Positions 8,223-16,735 of a stretch of DNA of 64,000 nt are shown piece after piece (position 1 is the first letter of the stretch; each line of letters starts with the position of its first letter). The notes below the pieces were generated by a model. That model ran no database searches. It saw only the letters and a list, made by a program, of their open reading frames with translations, and was not told the origin of the DNA. This DNA is from Flavobacteriales bacterium. GTDB taxonomy: Bacteria; Bacteroidota; Bacteroidia; Flavobacteriales_F; PHOS-HE28. A program made the translations under genes and the position numbers. The stretch lies in assembly GCA_016704485.1 (NCBI GenBank), contig JADJAA010000002.1, positions 1,290,133 through 1,354,132 on the forward strand. The letters run 5' to 3'.

Positions 8223-9824
8223 ATGAGATGCTTGCTTCCATTAGCATTATTGGCCACGTTGCACACAACGGCACAATGGAGTACCGATCCTGCCAACCCC
8301 ATGGTGGTAAGCACCATGGCCAATGCACCGCAACACTTAACCGCCATCGCCGATGCGGACAGTGGCTACTTCGCGTTCTGGAGTGACCTGCGCAACGATC
8401 CGTCAAAGGGCGATCTCTATGGTCAGCATTTCGATAGTGACGGCAATGCGTTGTGGACCGCAGATGGCGAAATGTTGTTGACCAACCCGATCAAAAGCAT
8501 CAATCAGTTAGCGCCATTGTTGATGCCCGACGGATCAGTGATCGTATCGTACCTGACCGGTAGCGGCACAGTGGGTGCCGACTCCGTGCGCGCCATGCGT
8601 TTCGATGCGAATGCGAATGCACTTTGGGCCGAGCCTTCAGTACTGCTCACCGGTCTCGACTACCGGAGTTTAAAGGTGGTAGAGAGTGAAAGTTGTGCCT
8701 ATTTGGTGGCGTATTGTGAGGCCTGCGGCGGAGGCGGATATGGTTGCAAGATGCAGCGCGTGCGCATGGATGGCAGTGTGCAATTCCCTTTGATCGGGCA
8801 GACAACTGCTTCCAATTATTTCGGCCCGTTCACTATCCACCCCGATGGCGTTGGTGGCCTGCTCTTCAACATACGCTGCGCGAACGGGGCGGGAACCTGC
8901 TTGAAAACCCAGCGCTTCGATAGTCTCGGCTCAGCAGTGTGGCCGGCGTACATCGATCTGGCTGATGGTGATGGCCTGAGCTACGCATTTTCCACCGGGA
9001 TGGACGATACCGGCGCACAAACAGCGGTGTGGGAAGTGAACGGCGACCTGCGCATGCACCGCATGGATACACTGGGTAATTCGTTGTGGTCGCCTGCTGT
9101 GCAAGTGGCTTGTGATCTGGCTGTGCATGTTCAACAGAAACCTGTAACCATTACAACCGACAATGAACTCTTCGTAGCCTGGGCTGACAACCGCCCACCG
9201 GCGGCAAGTCAAGATCTCTATATCCAGAGATTCGACCTGATGACCGGTTCGGAGCTGTGGGCTGCAGATGGCGTACCCGCGATCCAGATCAACTCTTATA
9301 CGCCCGATCCAGGGTTGGTGCTTTCAGATAGTGGTTCGGTGATCGCCACTTTAGATGGTAACCTGGACGGCTACTCGGCAATGCGCGTCATGAACGATGG
9401 AACCCTTGCTTGGCCCGCGTCGGTGGTGTTCTGCCTTCCGTCTTTCAATCCAAACTTCGGCAACCGAATACACCTACCTGATAAGAATGGCGGCATGGTG
9501 GTGTTCTGGCAAGCATCCTCGGGCGGACTTTACGGCGCACGCGTTTATCGGAACGGAATTCTGTACAATGATGTGGGTATCGCGGAAGCAACTCCTTTAA
9601 CCCGGATCACTGGATTTCCGAACCCGGCAGGTGATCGTATCTCCTTCAACCTACCAACTAATTCATATGTAATTAATATCGACCTGATGAATAATTTGGG
9701 AACTATCGTGCAACGCATATCATCCGTCAACGAGATCGATCTCCGTGGACTTGCCACGGGTACCTACGCGGCCCGCATCCGCACATCGAATGGCGTGTAC
9801 ACTTCACGCTTCATCAAATACTGA
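8223..9824 (+). CDS. T9SS cargo protein with type A sorting domain
   Basis: This 533-residue secreted protein has a signal peptide (MRCLLPLALLATLHTTAQ). Its body has repeats of the form D-x-x-G-x-x-x-W (FDSDGNALWTADG, FDANANALWAEPS, DTLGNSLWSP), resembling a beta-propeller-like fold. The C-terminal ~75 residues (ITGFPNPAGDRISF ... TGTYAARI ... RFIKY) are a type A sorting domain that directs type IX secretion. The ATG at 8223 was chosen over a TTG at 8214 because it begins the signal peptide. The biological target is unknown. Confidence 0.85.
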   Translation: MRCLLPLALLATLHTTAQWSTDPANPMVVSTMANAPQHLTAIADADSGYFAFWSDLRNDPSKGDLYGQHFDSDGNALWTADGEMLLTNPIKSINQLAPLLMPDGSVIVSYLTGSGTVGADSVRAMRFDANANALWAEPSVLLTGLDYRSLKVVESESCAYLVAYCEACGGGGYGCKMQRVRMDGSVQFPLIGQTTASNYFGPFTIHPDGVGGLLFNIRCANGAGTCLKTQRFDSLGSAVWPAYIDLADGDGLSYAFSTGMDDTGAQTAVWEVNGDLRMHRMDTLGNSLWSPAVQVACDLAVHVQQKPVTITTDNELFVAWADNRPPAASQDLYIQRFDLMTGSELWAADGVPAIQINSYTPDPGLVLSDSGSVIATLDGNLDGYSAMRVMNDGTLAWPASVVFCLPSFNPNFGNRIHLPDKNGGMVVFWQASSGGLYGARVYRNGILYNDVGIAEATPLTRITGFPNPAGDRISFNLPTNSYVINIDLMNNLGTIVQRISSVNEIDLRGLATGTYAARIRTSNGVYTSRFIKY

Positions 9825-9831
9825 TCGTTCC

Positions 9832-10451
9832 ATGCACAGCTTGCTCTTCTCCGCATCGGTCCTCGCACTCATGCCCACCGGTTGCAAGAAGGACGATGAT
9901 CCCGCACCCGAAGCAACAGGCCACGCAGCCCAGATATTCAGTGTGCCCTTACCGGGCATATTCACGTGGGTGGAAGATGCCACCACCATCAGCTATTTGC
10001 AGACGGACGACCTCGGTGGGCCCGTGTTCAAGGAACTAGGCTCAACATCATTTCGATGAGTGACCAATCGCAGCAGGAGAATTGCCGCATGGAGATCATT
10101 GGTCGGGACATTGGTAATGGTCCGGTCGTTCATGATGTGAACTTGCAGGGCACTGAGGAGTGGTGGGTACACATTCAACAAGGCGGCCATCTGGTCCTGA
10201 AGCAAGTGGGCCTTGGTCTCAGCAGTACCGAAATGCCCGACTTCGGCGGATACTGGTGTTGGATCCGCAACAATAAAGGCACGCTGAACGGCAACCCTGT
10301 GTACGCGATGGAGAGCTTCACCTACCCCCGCATGTTCTGGTCCCTGGAAAGGCACACTATTGGGCACCAACCTCGTCTAACTCACTACACACGCGGACCC
10401 CGCGAGTGCGCAGGGCATCATTTTCAGGTAAGCGACCATGCGACTAGTTAG
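9832..10451 (+). pseudogene. Lipoprotein gene with a frameshift
   Basis: ATG 9832 begins a short lipoprotein signal ending PTGCKKDDD, like the one at 7207, and reads to a stop at 10059. The adjoining frame (to 10451) continues plausibly as NIISMSDQSQQENCRM and EEWWVHIQQGGHL. One extra or missing base near 10040 (GGCTCAACATC) would restore a single protein of about 180-205 residues. The true C-terminus is uncertain: the frame-0 reading overlaps the next gene by 14 bp, and another shift would end it at 10380. It may be a real pseudogene or a sequence error. Confidence 0.6.
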
Positions 10452-11085
10452 CCTCCTCTGCGTTATGCTGCTCGGTGTTTCATGTTCCGCGCAAACCCTG
10501 GATCTGCGCAATGCACTTCCACAATGGGGCACATACACCACTGATCACCACTACCTGCCCGACTGGCAAGGCGAACACCTCCCCACATCCGGTGATCATT
10601 GGATCTGGAAGTTGGATTCACTGAATTGGACTTTCGAAAGCGAACACTCGGACACGGTTTGGCAGCATAGCAAAACCATAGCTCCAAAAGATGGAGGTCC
10701 GTTCAGCATCTATCGGCAACGCGATCAACGCTACAGCTTCTACCACTTGAACGGTGATACACTACTCCAAGACAGTGCGTGGGCGCTCATCGAAGGAACC
10801 ACGGAGATCTACGATCCACCCTCGCCGCTTTGCTGGCATGGGCAAGCGCTCGGGGATAGTCTACAGTGGTTGGACCTTACTGCGATCACGGCACGTACAA
10901 CCAAATTCAAAGCAACGCTTACTCTGATCACGCCGTGGGGCGAACTGAACGATCTCATCGTTTTCGAGGATCGTTTCCTGGATTACATCACCTACCGTAT
11001 CCACCGGCGAGATGATCCGGTGCGGGAAATTGGACGGTATGAGGTGCAGGATGGACTTTACCTCAATTGGCTTTCGGACTGGTAA
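10438..11085 (+). CDS. Secreted protein of unknown function
   Basis: This 215-residue protein has an N-terminal signal (MRLVSLLCVMLLGVSCSAQ). Signal peptidase I could cut after SAQ, or the Cys could be lipidated. The mature part is rich in Trp and Tyr (DHWIWKLDSLNWTF; FSIYRQRDQRYSFYHLNGD) and looks like a beta-rich extracellular domain. I do not recognise the family. It is the last gene of the 7.2-11.1 kb group of exported proteins. Confidence 0.65.
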   Translation: MRLVSLLCVMLLGVSCSAQTLDLRNALPQWGTYTTDHHYLPDWQGEHLPTSGDHWIWKLDSLNWTFESEHSDTVWQHSKTIAPKDGGPFSIYRQRDQRYSFYHLNGDTLLQDSAWALIEGTTEIYDPPSPLCWHGQALGDSLQWLDLTAITARTTKFKATLTLITPWGELNDLIVFEDRFLDYITYRIHRRDDPVREIGRYEVQDGLYLNWLSDW

Positions 11086-11191
11086 GACATGTGTGGCTAA
11101 CGGGTCGTGATGGGACAATGGTGATGTGCAATTATTCGAGCCGATAGTGTGCGAGACATTGCGATGAATTCTGCTCAGCGATTAGAAATGC

Positions 11192-11650
11192 TCAGATTCG
11201 AATGAGGGTATCTGTCCCAACGAAGACCACGTCATCCGGATAAGAGATCTTACCGCACATATAGAGATCAAGGTTCGAGTAACGCAACCACCAATTCTGC
11301 AACGAAGAGCTGAGAAATGGTTTTGCCAGTTGGCGTCGATACAGGTGAACCAATTGTACAGATGCCGAAGTTGATGGATCTCACCTTACTCCCACCTTCA
11401 GCACTTGTTACCCATGCCATGTATAAAGGAATGAGAGGTAGGTCCCTAGCGCTAGGCCATAGGTAGTCCGATCGACCCTCTGCTGGCCTTTGGATCTCAT
11501 TCATTCGCTAATGAGCTCAAGATCCTAGCCATCCACAGCATGCAACAAAACCAGCATGAAGGTGTTAGTGTTGAGATCGATCGCAATCAATGAAGTACCG
11601 GAAACCACAGTCCGTAATTCAATGGTTCGACAAATCGATCAGATCCGTAT
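11192..11650 (-). pseudogene. Decayed Ycf48-like protein, C-terminal remnant
   Basis: Three minus-strand frames carry pieces of one Ycf48/BNR-like protein: RTVVSGTSLIAIDLNTN (about 11620-11550), GGSKVRSINFGI (about 11430) and a terminal NLDLYMCGKISYPDD with VFVGTDTLIRI ending in TGA at 11192. The order and the SGT...L.AI and G.I..P...FVG patterns fit the family, but frame changes and stops break it. The segment 11533-11592 is 87% identical to part of the remnant near 3.75 kb. No intact gene lies between 11086 and 11691. Confidence 0.45.
11533..11592. repeat. 60-bp dispersed repeat, copy B
   Basis: Partner of 3718-3777 in the same orientation; it lies within the Ycf48-like remnant. Differences include synonymous third-position changes in the minus-strand reading, which supports a coding origin. 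Confidence 0.6.
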
Positions 11651-11691
11651 TCATGTAAATTTGGGCCTATAACAGCCAAGTCGATCCGACC

Positions 11692-12099
11692 ATGAAGCAC
11701 AAGATCGGAACCAAGGAAAAACCCATGCCTTTGAAGACTCCTCCGGGGTCTTCGGCCTATACCATGCATGTCGAAGAAAAAGAGGGGACTGAGATCCTTG
11801 TCTGCACGGTAGGCAAAACCGTACTGCATTATGATATCCGTTGCATCGACGACCTGCATGCCATGTTGAAGAAACACGGGGATTGGATGGACCTTGGTGG
11901 TGCGGATGAACAAAAACCTACGAAGGAGAACACCGTAGAGGATTGGGGGCGTTCGCCGAAGAATCCGATAAAAGGATGGTACGGCCTTAAGAAGGGCTAC
12001 CGTGGTCGGTTCGGTGTCTACTTACCACCTTTGATGGAAGTGCTCGGGATAGCAGAACTCACGCACGACGCACGCAACAATAGGATGAAGGCGAAGTAG
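11692..12099 (+). CDS. Conserved small cytosolic protein of unknown function
   Basis: This 135-residue protein is basic and soluble, with no signal peptide. It carries the stretches HYDIRCIDDLHAMLKKHGDW and NPIKGWYGLKKGYRGRFGVY. The regular composition, strong coding character and free-standing position support a real gene. An internal ATG at 11725 (MPLKTPPGSSAY) could be the true start, giving 124 residues. I do not recognise a function. It is convergent with the universal stress protein gene downstream. Confidence 0.65.
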   Translation: MKHKIGTKEKPMPLKTPPGSSAYTMHVEEKEGTEILVCTVGKTVLHYDIRCIDDLHAMLKKHGDWMDLGGADEQKPTKENTVEDWGRSPKNPIKGWYGLKKGYRGRFGVYLPPLMEVLGIAELTHDARNNRMKAK

Positions 12100-12147
12100 G
12101 TGTTGGTCGATATAAAGCGTACTGGATACTGCGGAATTGACCTGCTC

Positions 12148-12969
12148 TTAAGTTCCGCTCTGCAACACAAGCATCGGAGTTCGCGAATGCATGACCAATT
12201 TGGATGCAATACTCCTGCGGAACAAACGATCAAAGACCCCGCGTTCTCGATGCACCAACGCCAATAGGTCGGCATTGCTCCGAACGACCTCTTCATTGAG
12301 TTCATTCATGACATCAACACCACTGAGATGGACCGTGGTGTGTGGTACATCGTGCAATGCATCAATAATTCCATTGGCCTTAGCAGGATCATCAACCTTG
12401 GTTTTCTCGTTCACCACACGGGTTACGATCAACTCAGCGTTGGTATGCATAACGATCTGGATCAGAATATCCAACACCTTGGGGTCCACTTCGCCACCAT
12501 CATCAGCGAGAACGATCCGCTTAAGACCCGTATAACGTGCTTCCTCTGGTATTGCTAGAACAGGCAACCCTGAATGTTTGATAACATCGGCGGTATTCGT
12601 ACCCATCAGAACGGCTTTCATTCCAGTGGCGCCTTGGGTACCCATAACAACGAGTTCCGGAATATTCGCCCTACGACCATAATTCTGGACGACACGATCC
12701 AAACGTCCATGTTCACTTTCGTAATCGACCCTGAGGTCCTTGTTCGGAAGCACATTCAATAGTTTCAGTTGAAATGCGTCCAGTCCCTCTCTGGAGGCAC
12801 GCGCTAAATGCTCAGTGATATCGACCATGGAACTATCGCCATATGCTGGCAGATCGTAACAATTCACCACAGTGTACAGGTGAACATTCTGAACAAAGAG
12901 GTCCATTGCGTAAAGCGCTGCGTTCAAGGAGTTATCGCTAAAGTCAGTAGGTATCAGTATGTGTTGCAT
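12148..12969 (-). CDS. Universal stress protein, two UspA domains
   Basis: This 273-residue cytosolic protein has tandem UspA folds. Domain 1 starts MQHILIPTDFSDNSLNAALYA and ends with a nucleotide-loop-like VMGTQGATGMKAVLMGTNT; domain 2 (LKRIVLADDGGEVD ... LALVHRERG) has lost the clear G-2x-G-9x-G loop. Tandem UspA proteins are common in Bacteroidota and are linked to starvation and low-oxygen stress. The start is set at the methionine of MQHIL rather than an upstream in-frame start, because UspA proteins begin at this point. The next upstream gene in the same direction is another member. Confidence 0.88.
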   Translation of the reverse strand: MQHILIPTDFSDNSLNAALYAMDLFVQNVHLYTVVNCYDLPAYGDSSMVDITEHLARASREGLDAFQLKLLNVLPNKDLRVDYESEHGRLDRVVQNYGRRANIPELVVMGTQGATGMKAVLMGTNTADVIKHSGLPVLAIPEEARYTGLKRIVLADDGGEVDPKVLDILIQIVMHTNAELIVTRVVNEKTKVDDPAKANGIIDALHDVPHTTVHLSGVDVMNELNEEVVRSNADLLALVHRERGVFDRLFRRSIASKLVMHSRTPMLVLQSGT

Positions 12970-13076
12970 TGATCGTATTTGTCTTATTCGTTCCAACTTG
13001 GACAGTGGAGGTTTGTTTTAGTGTAAAGGCATTTCCGGACCCATTTTCACGGTATGATCCCAGTGCTTCGGCACAG

Positions 13077-13892
13077 TTATCGAGGACGCTCTGGTAGAAC
13101 CAGCATGGGCAACGAAGTGTGCAATGTCATTCGCTTCGCAGTGCTACCATGGAACAGCCTCTTCCAGAACCCCATCTGGCGGTGTACCACAGCAACCATT
13201 TGAATACGACCTTGCGTGGCGAGTTCATCTATGGTCTTTATCACATCATTCCCTTGCACGGTGAGAAACGAATGCTTCACACCGGTGAAAACATCTTCCA
13301 ATTTTTTTCGGTCTGGCAGCAATTCCAGACCTGGCACGGTATAACGAACATGGGTGATGGCAATTTCTGCGTTACGGCGATCGACCAGTTCCAATAGAGG
13401 GTTCAGCGTAAAGCGATCAAGCTCCTTACCGTCATAGGCCAACATGATGCGTTCAACAGGTTCCGCCTTCCATTGTGCCGGCACGGTGATCACCGGAGCT
13501 GTGCAATCTGATACGACCGACCGCGCATTCTTACCCACCATTCCGTAATTACCTTCTCCTTGCGTGCCCATCACGACCATATCCACCCCTTTGCTTTCGT
13601 CCAGTTCATTGAGCAATCTCACCAACGAAACTCTCGAAACCTTACGGCCCAATTTCACATTCTTCGCGAATTTGCGGAGTATTCGTTCTACTCTGCGCGT
13701 TCGATTGATCGCTTCACGCTCGGGAATATCCCCTATGCTGGGTAGCAGCACATTATCATAAGAAGGCATGAGGTAGGTATGCACCAATATGAATTTATTG
13801 CCCTCGGTTCCGAAGAGGTCAAGAGCAAATTTTGCTGCGTTCAAAGCCGCATCGCTGAAGTCAGTAGGAAGAAGGATCGTTGCCATGTTCAA
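13077..13892 (-). CDS. Universal stress protein, two UspA domains
   Basis: This 271-residue tandem UspA protein has MATILLPTDFSDAALNAAKF at its start and VVMGTQGEGNYGMVGKNARS as the ATP-loop-like segment of domain 1. Domain 2 begins VERIMLAYDGKELD. It is clearly paralogous to the neighbour at 12148-12969 (same length, same order, similar last residues LPMLVLP), so the pair arose by duplication. The MATILL methionine two codons inside is an equally good start. Confidence 0.88.
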   Translation of the reverse strand: MNMATILLPTDFSDAALNAAKFALDLFGTEGNKFILVHTYLMPSYDNVLLPSIGDIPEREAINRTRRVERILRKFAKNVKLGRKVSRVSLVRLLNELDESKGVDMVVMGTQGEGNYGMVGKNARSVVSDCTAPVITVPAQWKAEPVERIMLAYDGKELDRFTLNPLLELVDRRNAEIAITHVRYTVPGLELLPDRKKLEDVFTGVKHSFLTVQGNDVIKTIDELATQGRIQMVAVVHRQMGFWKRLFHGSTAKRMTLHTSLPMLVLPERPR

Positions 13893-14029
13893 TTGTCTTT
13901 AATGCCTATTGTCGGAGGCAGTAAAAAGGTAGCTACTTTAACACATTCGAGAACTGACGGAAGTCATTCGATCAGCCATTGCATGGCAAGATCAATTCAA
14001 GTGGCGGTCGGATCTCACATCCTTTACCA

Positions 14030-15322
14030 TCAGCGGAACCTTGTCCCGAACCGCTCCACGACAGACCGTTCCAATGCCTCCCGATGGTCCGGGTGCGCAA
14101 CAGCGATCAACGCTTCCGCACGCTGGCGCAAATTCTTCCCGTACAGATAAGCCACGCCGAATTCAGTGACCACGTAATGCATGTGGGCACGCGTGGTCAC
14201 AACACCAGCACCCTCCTTCAAGAACGGCACTATCTTGCTAATACCTTTTTTTGTCACCGATCCCATTGCAATGATGGGTTTTCCTTCTTTCGAAAGTGCA
14301 GCACCACGCATGAAATCAAGCTGGCCACCAACACCAGAATACTGGTATGTACCAATGCTATCCGCACATACCTGACCGGTCATATCCATTTCGATCGCGC
14401 TGTTGATCGCAACCACTTTGGGGTTCTCACGGATCACTTTACCGTCATTCACATACTGTGCATCCAGAAATGCGAACTGCGGATTATCGTGAAGCAGATC
14501 GTATAAGCGTCTTGTACCGATCGCAAAGCTTGTGACCACCCTACCGGGATGTTTTTTCTTGAACCGGTTGTTGATCACGCCGCTTTCTACAAGTTCGATG
14601 ATCCCGTTGGAGCACATCTCAGTATGTACGCCAAGATCCTTGTGCCCTTTCAGAGCGTTGAGAATTGCATCAGGAATAGCGCCGATCCCCATTTGCAAGG
14701 TCGATCCATTATCGATCAATTCCGCGCAATTCCTGGCGATCTCTTTTTCACAGTCGCCAATGCTACCGCTATAATCCACTTCCGGCAATGGGTCGTTCAC
14801 TTCGACCAAGGCTGCAAAACGATCAACATGAATGTTCCCCTCACCGTGAGTCCTGGGCATGTTCGGATTCACCTGTGCGATCAACATTTTTGCATTGCGA
14901 GAGGCCGAACGCGCCACATCAACCGATACGCCCAACGAACAAAATCCATGACGATCCGGTGGGGAGACATTGAGAATGGCAACATCCAACGGAAGTACGC
15001 CCTGTTCAAAAAGGCGCGGGATCTCACTGAGAAAGACAGGTACGTAATCGCCATACGCACTGTTCACGATCGATCGGATATTATCTGAAACGAATAACGA
15101 ATTGAAAAAGAAGCTCTCACCAACAACCGGAACATCCGCTCCAATATCACCCAGAGTACTGATACTCACCAATTCCACATTCTTCAATTCACCTGCGCGT
15201 TGGAACAATGCTCTAAGGAGGGTAACCGGTGTCGCAGCGCTACCGTGAATGAATACACGCTGACCCGAACGCACTAACCCAACCGCCTCACTGGCCGACA
15301 TCCAAACACCACTTCGCTTCAT
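14030..15322 (-). CDS. Acetyl-CoA hydrolase/transferase family (4-hydroxybutyrate CoA-transferase-like)
   Basis: This 430-residue enzyme of the family I-type CoA-transferase fold moves CoA between acyl groups or hydrolyses acetyl-CoA. Typical landmarks are VRSGQRVFIHGSAATPVTLL near the N-terminus, VSPPDRHGFCSLGVSVD, MGIGAIPDAILNAL followed by HTEMCSNGIIELVESG, the GVGGQLDFMRGA motif and a C-terminal VVTEFGVAYLYGKNLRQRAEAL. The length matches the family. The exact acyl substrate cannot be read from sequence. Its position between universal stress genes suggests use during anaerobic or stress metabolism, which is inference. Confidence 0.9.
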   Translation of the reverse strand: MKRSGVWMSASEAVGLVRSGQRVFIHGSAATPVTLLRALFQRAGELKNVELVSISTLGDIGADVPVVGESFFFNSLFVSDNIRSIVNSAYGDYVPVFLSEIPRLFEQGVLPLDVAILNVSPPDRHGFCSLGVSVDVARSASRNAKMLIAQVNPNMPRTHGEGNIHVDRFAALVEVNDPLPEVDYSGSIGDCEKEIARNCAELIDNGSTLQMGIGAIPDAILNALKGHKDLGVHTEMCSNGIIELVESGVINNRFKKKHPGRVVTSFAIGTRRLYDLLHDNPQFAFLDAQYVNDGKVIRENPKVVAINSAIEMDMTGQVCADSIGTYQYSGVGGQLDFMRGAALSKEGKPIIAMGSVTKKGISKIVPFLKEGAGVVTTRAHMHYVVTEFGVAYLYGKNLRQRAEALIAVAHPDHREALERSVVERFGTRFR

Positions 15323-15360
15323 GAAAAGTATCCAGCTGGATCAGTCTATCGTAATACCAC

Positions 15361-15368
15361 CAAAGGTA
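15361..15368 (-). promoter_or_regulatory. Candidate promoter -7 element for the CoA-transferase gene
   Basis: The minus strand reads TACCTTTG, a full match to the Bacteroidota -7 consensus TAnnTTTG, 39 bp before the ATG. The -33 region is only TTT-like, so the promoter would be weak or activator dependent. Confidence 0.4.
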
Positions 15369-15522
15369 TTGGGTGAGCAACTCGGAAATCCTGTCGATCG
15401 TCAGGTTGAAAACGAACGGAACCAAGTAGACTTGCTGAACACCATCAATGTGCGTTCACGTTAAAGAACACTTGGGAAAAGGAACGCTCTTCGAAATCAC
15501 AACGAAACAAACAACACAGACA

Positions 15523-15924
15523 ATGACAAGCACTGCAACCTATCAGGATATATACACAAGCCTTGGATACCTATTTTATAGCGTTGCCATCAGTGACGGC
15601 GCGGTGCGCAAAGTGGAAGTGGATCGATTGAAGGAACTGATCGCTGAAAAGTGGCTCCCACTGGAAGGTAGTCGTGACATTTTCGGGACGGATGCCGGGC
15701 ACTACATCAGTATCAGCTTCGACTTCGCGAATGACAGTGAATTAAGTCCCGACCAAGCATGGGAGCGTTTCGTGGACGACTATAAAGAGCACGGTACACG
15801 CTATGATGATACCATGAAGCGCTTGACCTTCGAAACTGCCGCGGCCATTGCAAGCGTCTTTTCCGGGAATAACAAGTCCGAATTAAGTCGGCTTTTTCAA
15901 TTGGAGCGTTTGTTGAAGAAGTGA
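15523..15924 (+). CDS. Small TerB-like acidic protein
   Basis: This 133-residue soluble protein is mainly alpha-helical (YLFYSVAISDGAVRKVEVDRLKELI...; MKRLTFETAAAIASVFSGNN). An opening D-G-x-V-x-x-x-E pattern on a helix is reminiscent of TerB-like tellurite-resistance folds, but the match is weak. The ATG at 15523 (MTSTATYQDIYTS) is preferred over an upstream start because the preceding residues look unrelated. Function unknown. It is divergent from the CoA-transferase gene. Confidence 0.6.
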   Translation: MTSTATYQDIYTSLGYLFYSVAISDGAVRKVEVDRLKELIAEKWLPLEGSRDIFGTDAGHYISISFDFANDSELSPDQAWERFVDDYKEHGTRYDDTMKRLTFETAAAIASVFSGNNKSELSRLFQLERLLKK

Positions 15925-16009
15925 GCCATACGTTCTCACCGCTCCAACCTTGCTTGGATCATAGTGATCGAACACAAGATCTTCGATCGCTTCGTTCTAC
16001 CTTTACCCA

Positions 16010-16231
16010 ATGGCCTCGGAAAGTTCAGACCCAAGGATCCGTTTCGAAACAAAGGAGCAGAGCAATGAGCGCCGCCAGCGTGAATTCATGGCATTGACCC
16101 CGAATGAGCGCTTCATTTGGTTCTTGAACAGCTTTTACTCCAAGCTCCCGGACCCGAGCGGTCCAGATGCTGAACAAGTTGAGAAAGATGAGCGCAATTT
16201 TGTTATCCATAGGCGCAATGCGGCCATTTGA
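16010..16231 (+). CDS. Small protein paired with a nucleotidyltransferase
   Basis: This 73-residue protein is highly charged, with a core MALTPNERFIWFLNSFYSKL. Its last codons overlap the start of the nucleotidyltransferase gene by 14 bp, so the two are translationally coupled. A small charged protein upstream of a stand-alone nucleotidyltransferase is the layout of several toxin-antitoxin-like pairs, but no family was recognised. Confidence 0.6.
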   Translation: MASESSDPRIRFETKEQSNERRQREFMALTPNERFIWFLNSFYSKLPDPSGPDAEQVEKDERNFVIHRRNAAI

Positions 16232-16691
16232 CCAAGAGATACTTTTATTCCTACAAGCGACCTTCGCGCATCATGTACGCATGTTGATGGTCGACGGCGG
16301 CGCCGTGAATTTCCACGGGTATCAGCGTCATTCAGCAGACTTGGATTTTTGGATAGAGCCAACACCGGCGAATTTTGAACAGCTTTTCAAGGCTTTAGAG
16401 TCAATAGGTTTCGAAGTTGGTAAGATCCCGAACGATGTGTTGGCGCAGGAACGTAATATGTCGATCAAGATCTCGCCTATGATGGAGGTTGAATTGATCA
16501 CTCGATCCAACCCGAGCTGCACATTCGAGGAAGCTTGGTCGCGCAGAATAGAGGCAACGATCCTAGGTCATCCGATCACGAAGTATTTGGTCATCGGAAG
16601 ATCTGACTTGATCGAAAGCAAATTAAAAGCGGGCCGCGCGAAGGACTTGCATGATGTGCATGAGTTGAAGTTGCGCGCTGGGGAATTGTGA
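16218..16691 (+). CDS. Stand-alone nucleotidyltransferase-fold protein
   Basis: This 157-residue protein has the minimal nucleotidyltransferase signature: MLMVDGGAVNFHGYQRHSADLDFWI has the G-G-x-A pocket and the D-L-D metal-binding pair, followed by MMEVELITR, which supplies the third acidic residue, and a late KAGRAKDLHDVHEL (K..R.KD..D) seen in AbiEii/DUF6036-like proteins. Family members transfer nucleotides to tRNA or proteins, often as toxins. The ATG at 16218 overlaps the upstream small gene. The toxin role is inferred from arrangement only. Confidence 0.75.
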   Translation: MRPFDQEILLFLQATFAHHVRMLMVDGGAVNFHGYQRHSADLDFWIEPTPANFEQLFKALESIGFEVGKIPNDVLAQERNMSIKISPMMEVELITRSNPSCTFEEAWSRRIEATILGHPITKYLVIGRSDLIESKLKAGRAKDLHDVHELKLRAGEL

Positions 16692-16735
16692 ACCAGTAGG
16701 TCGTTCGAGGACAAACTGGGTCGGGAGATCACCTT

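Noticed and set aside
15448..15522. In-frame peptide LGKGTLFEITT resembling the end of a histidine kinase
   Set aside because: Only about 15 residues match, no H-box or N-box lies upstream, and the next gene has a better ATG at 15523.
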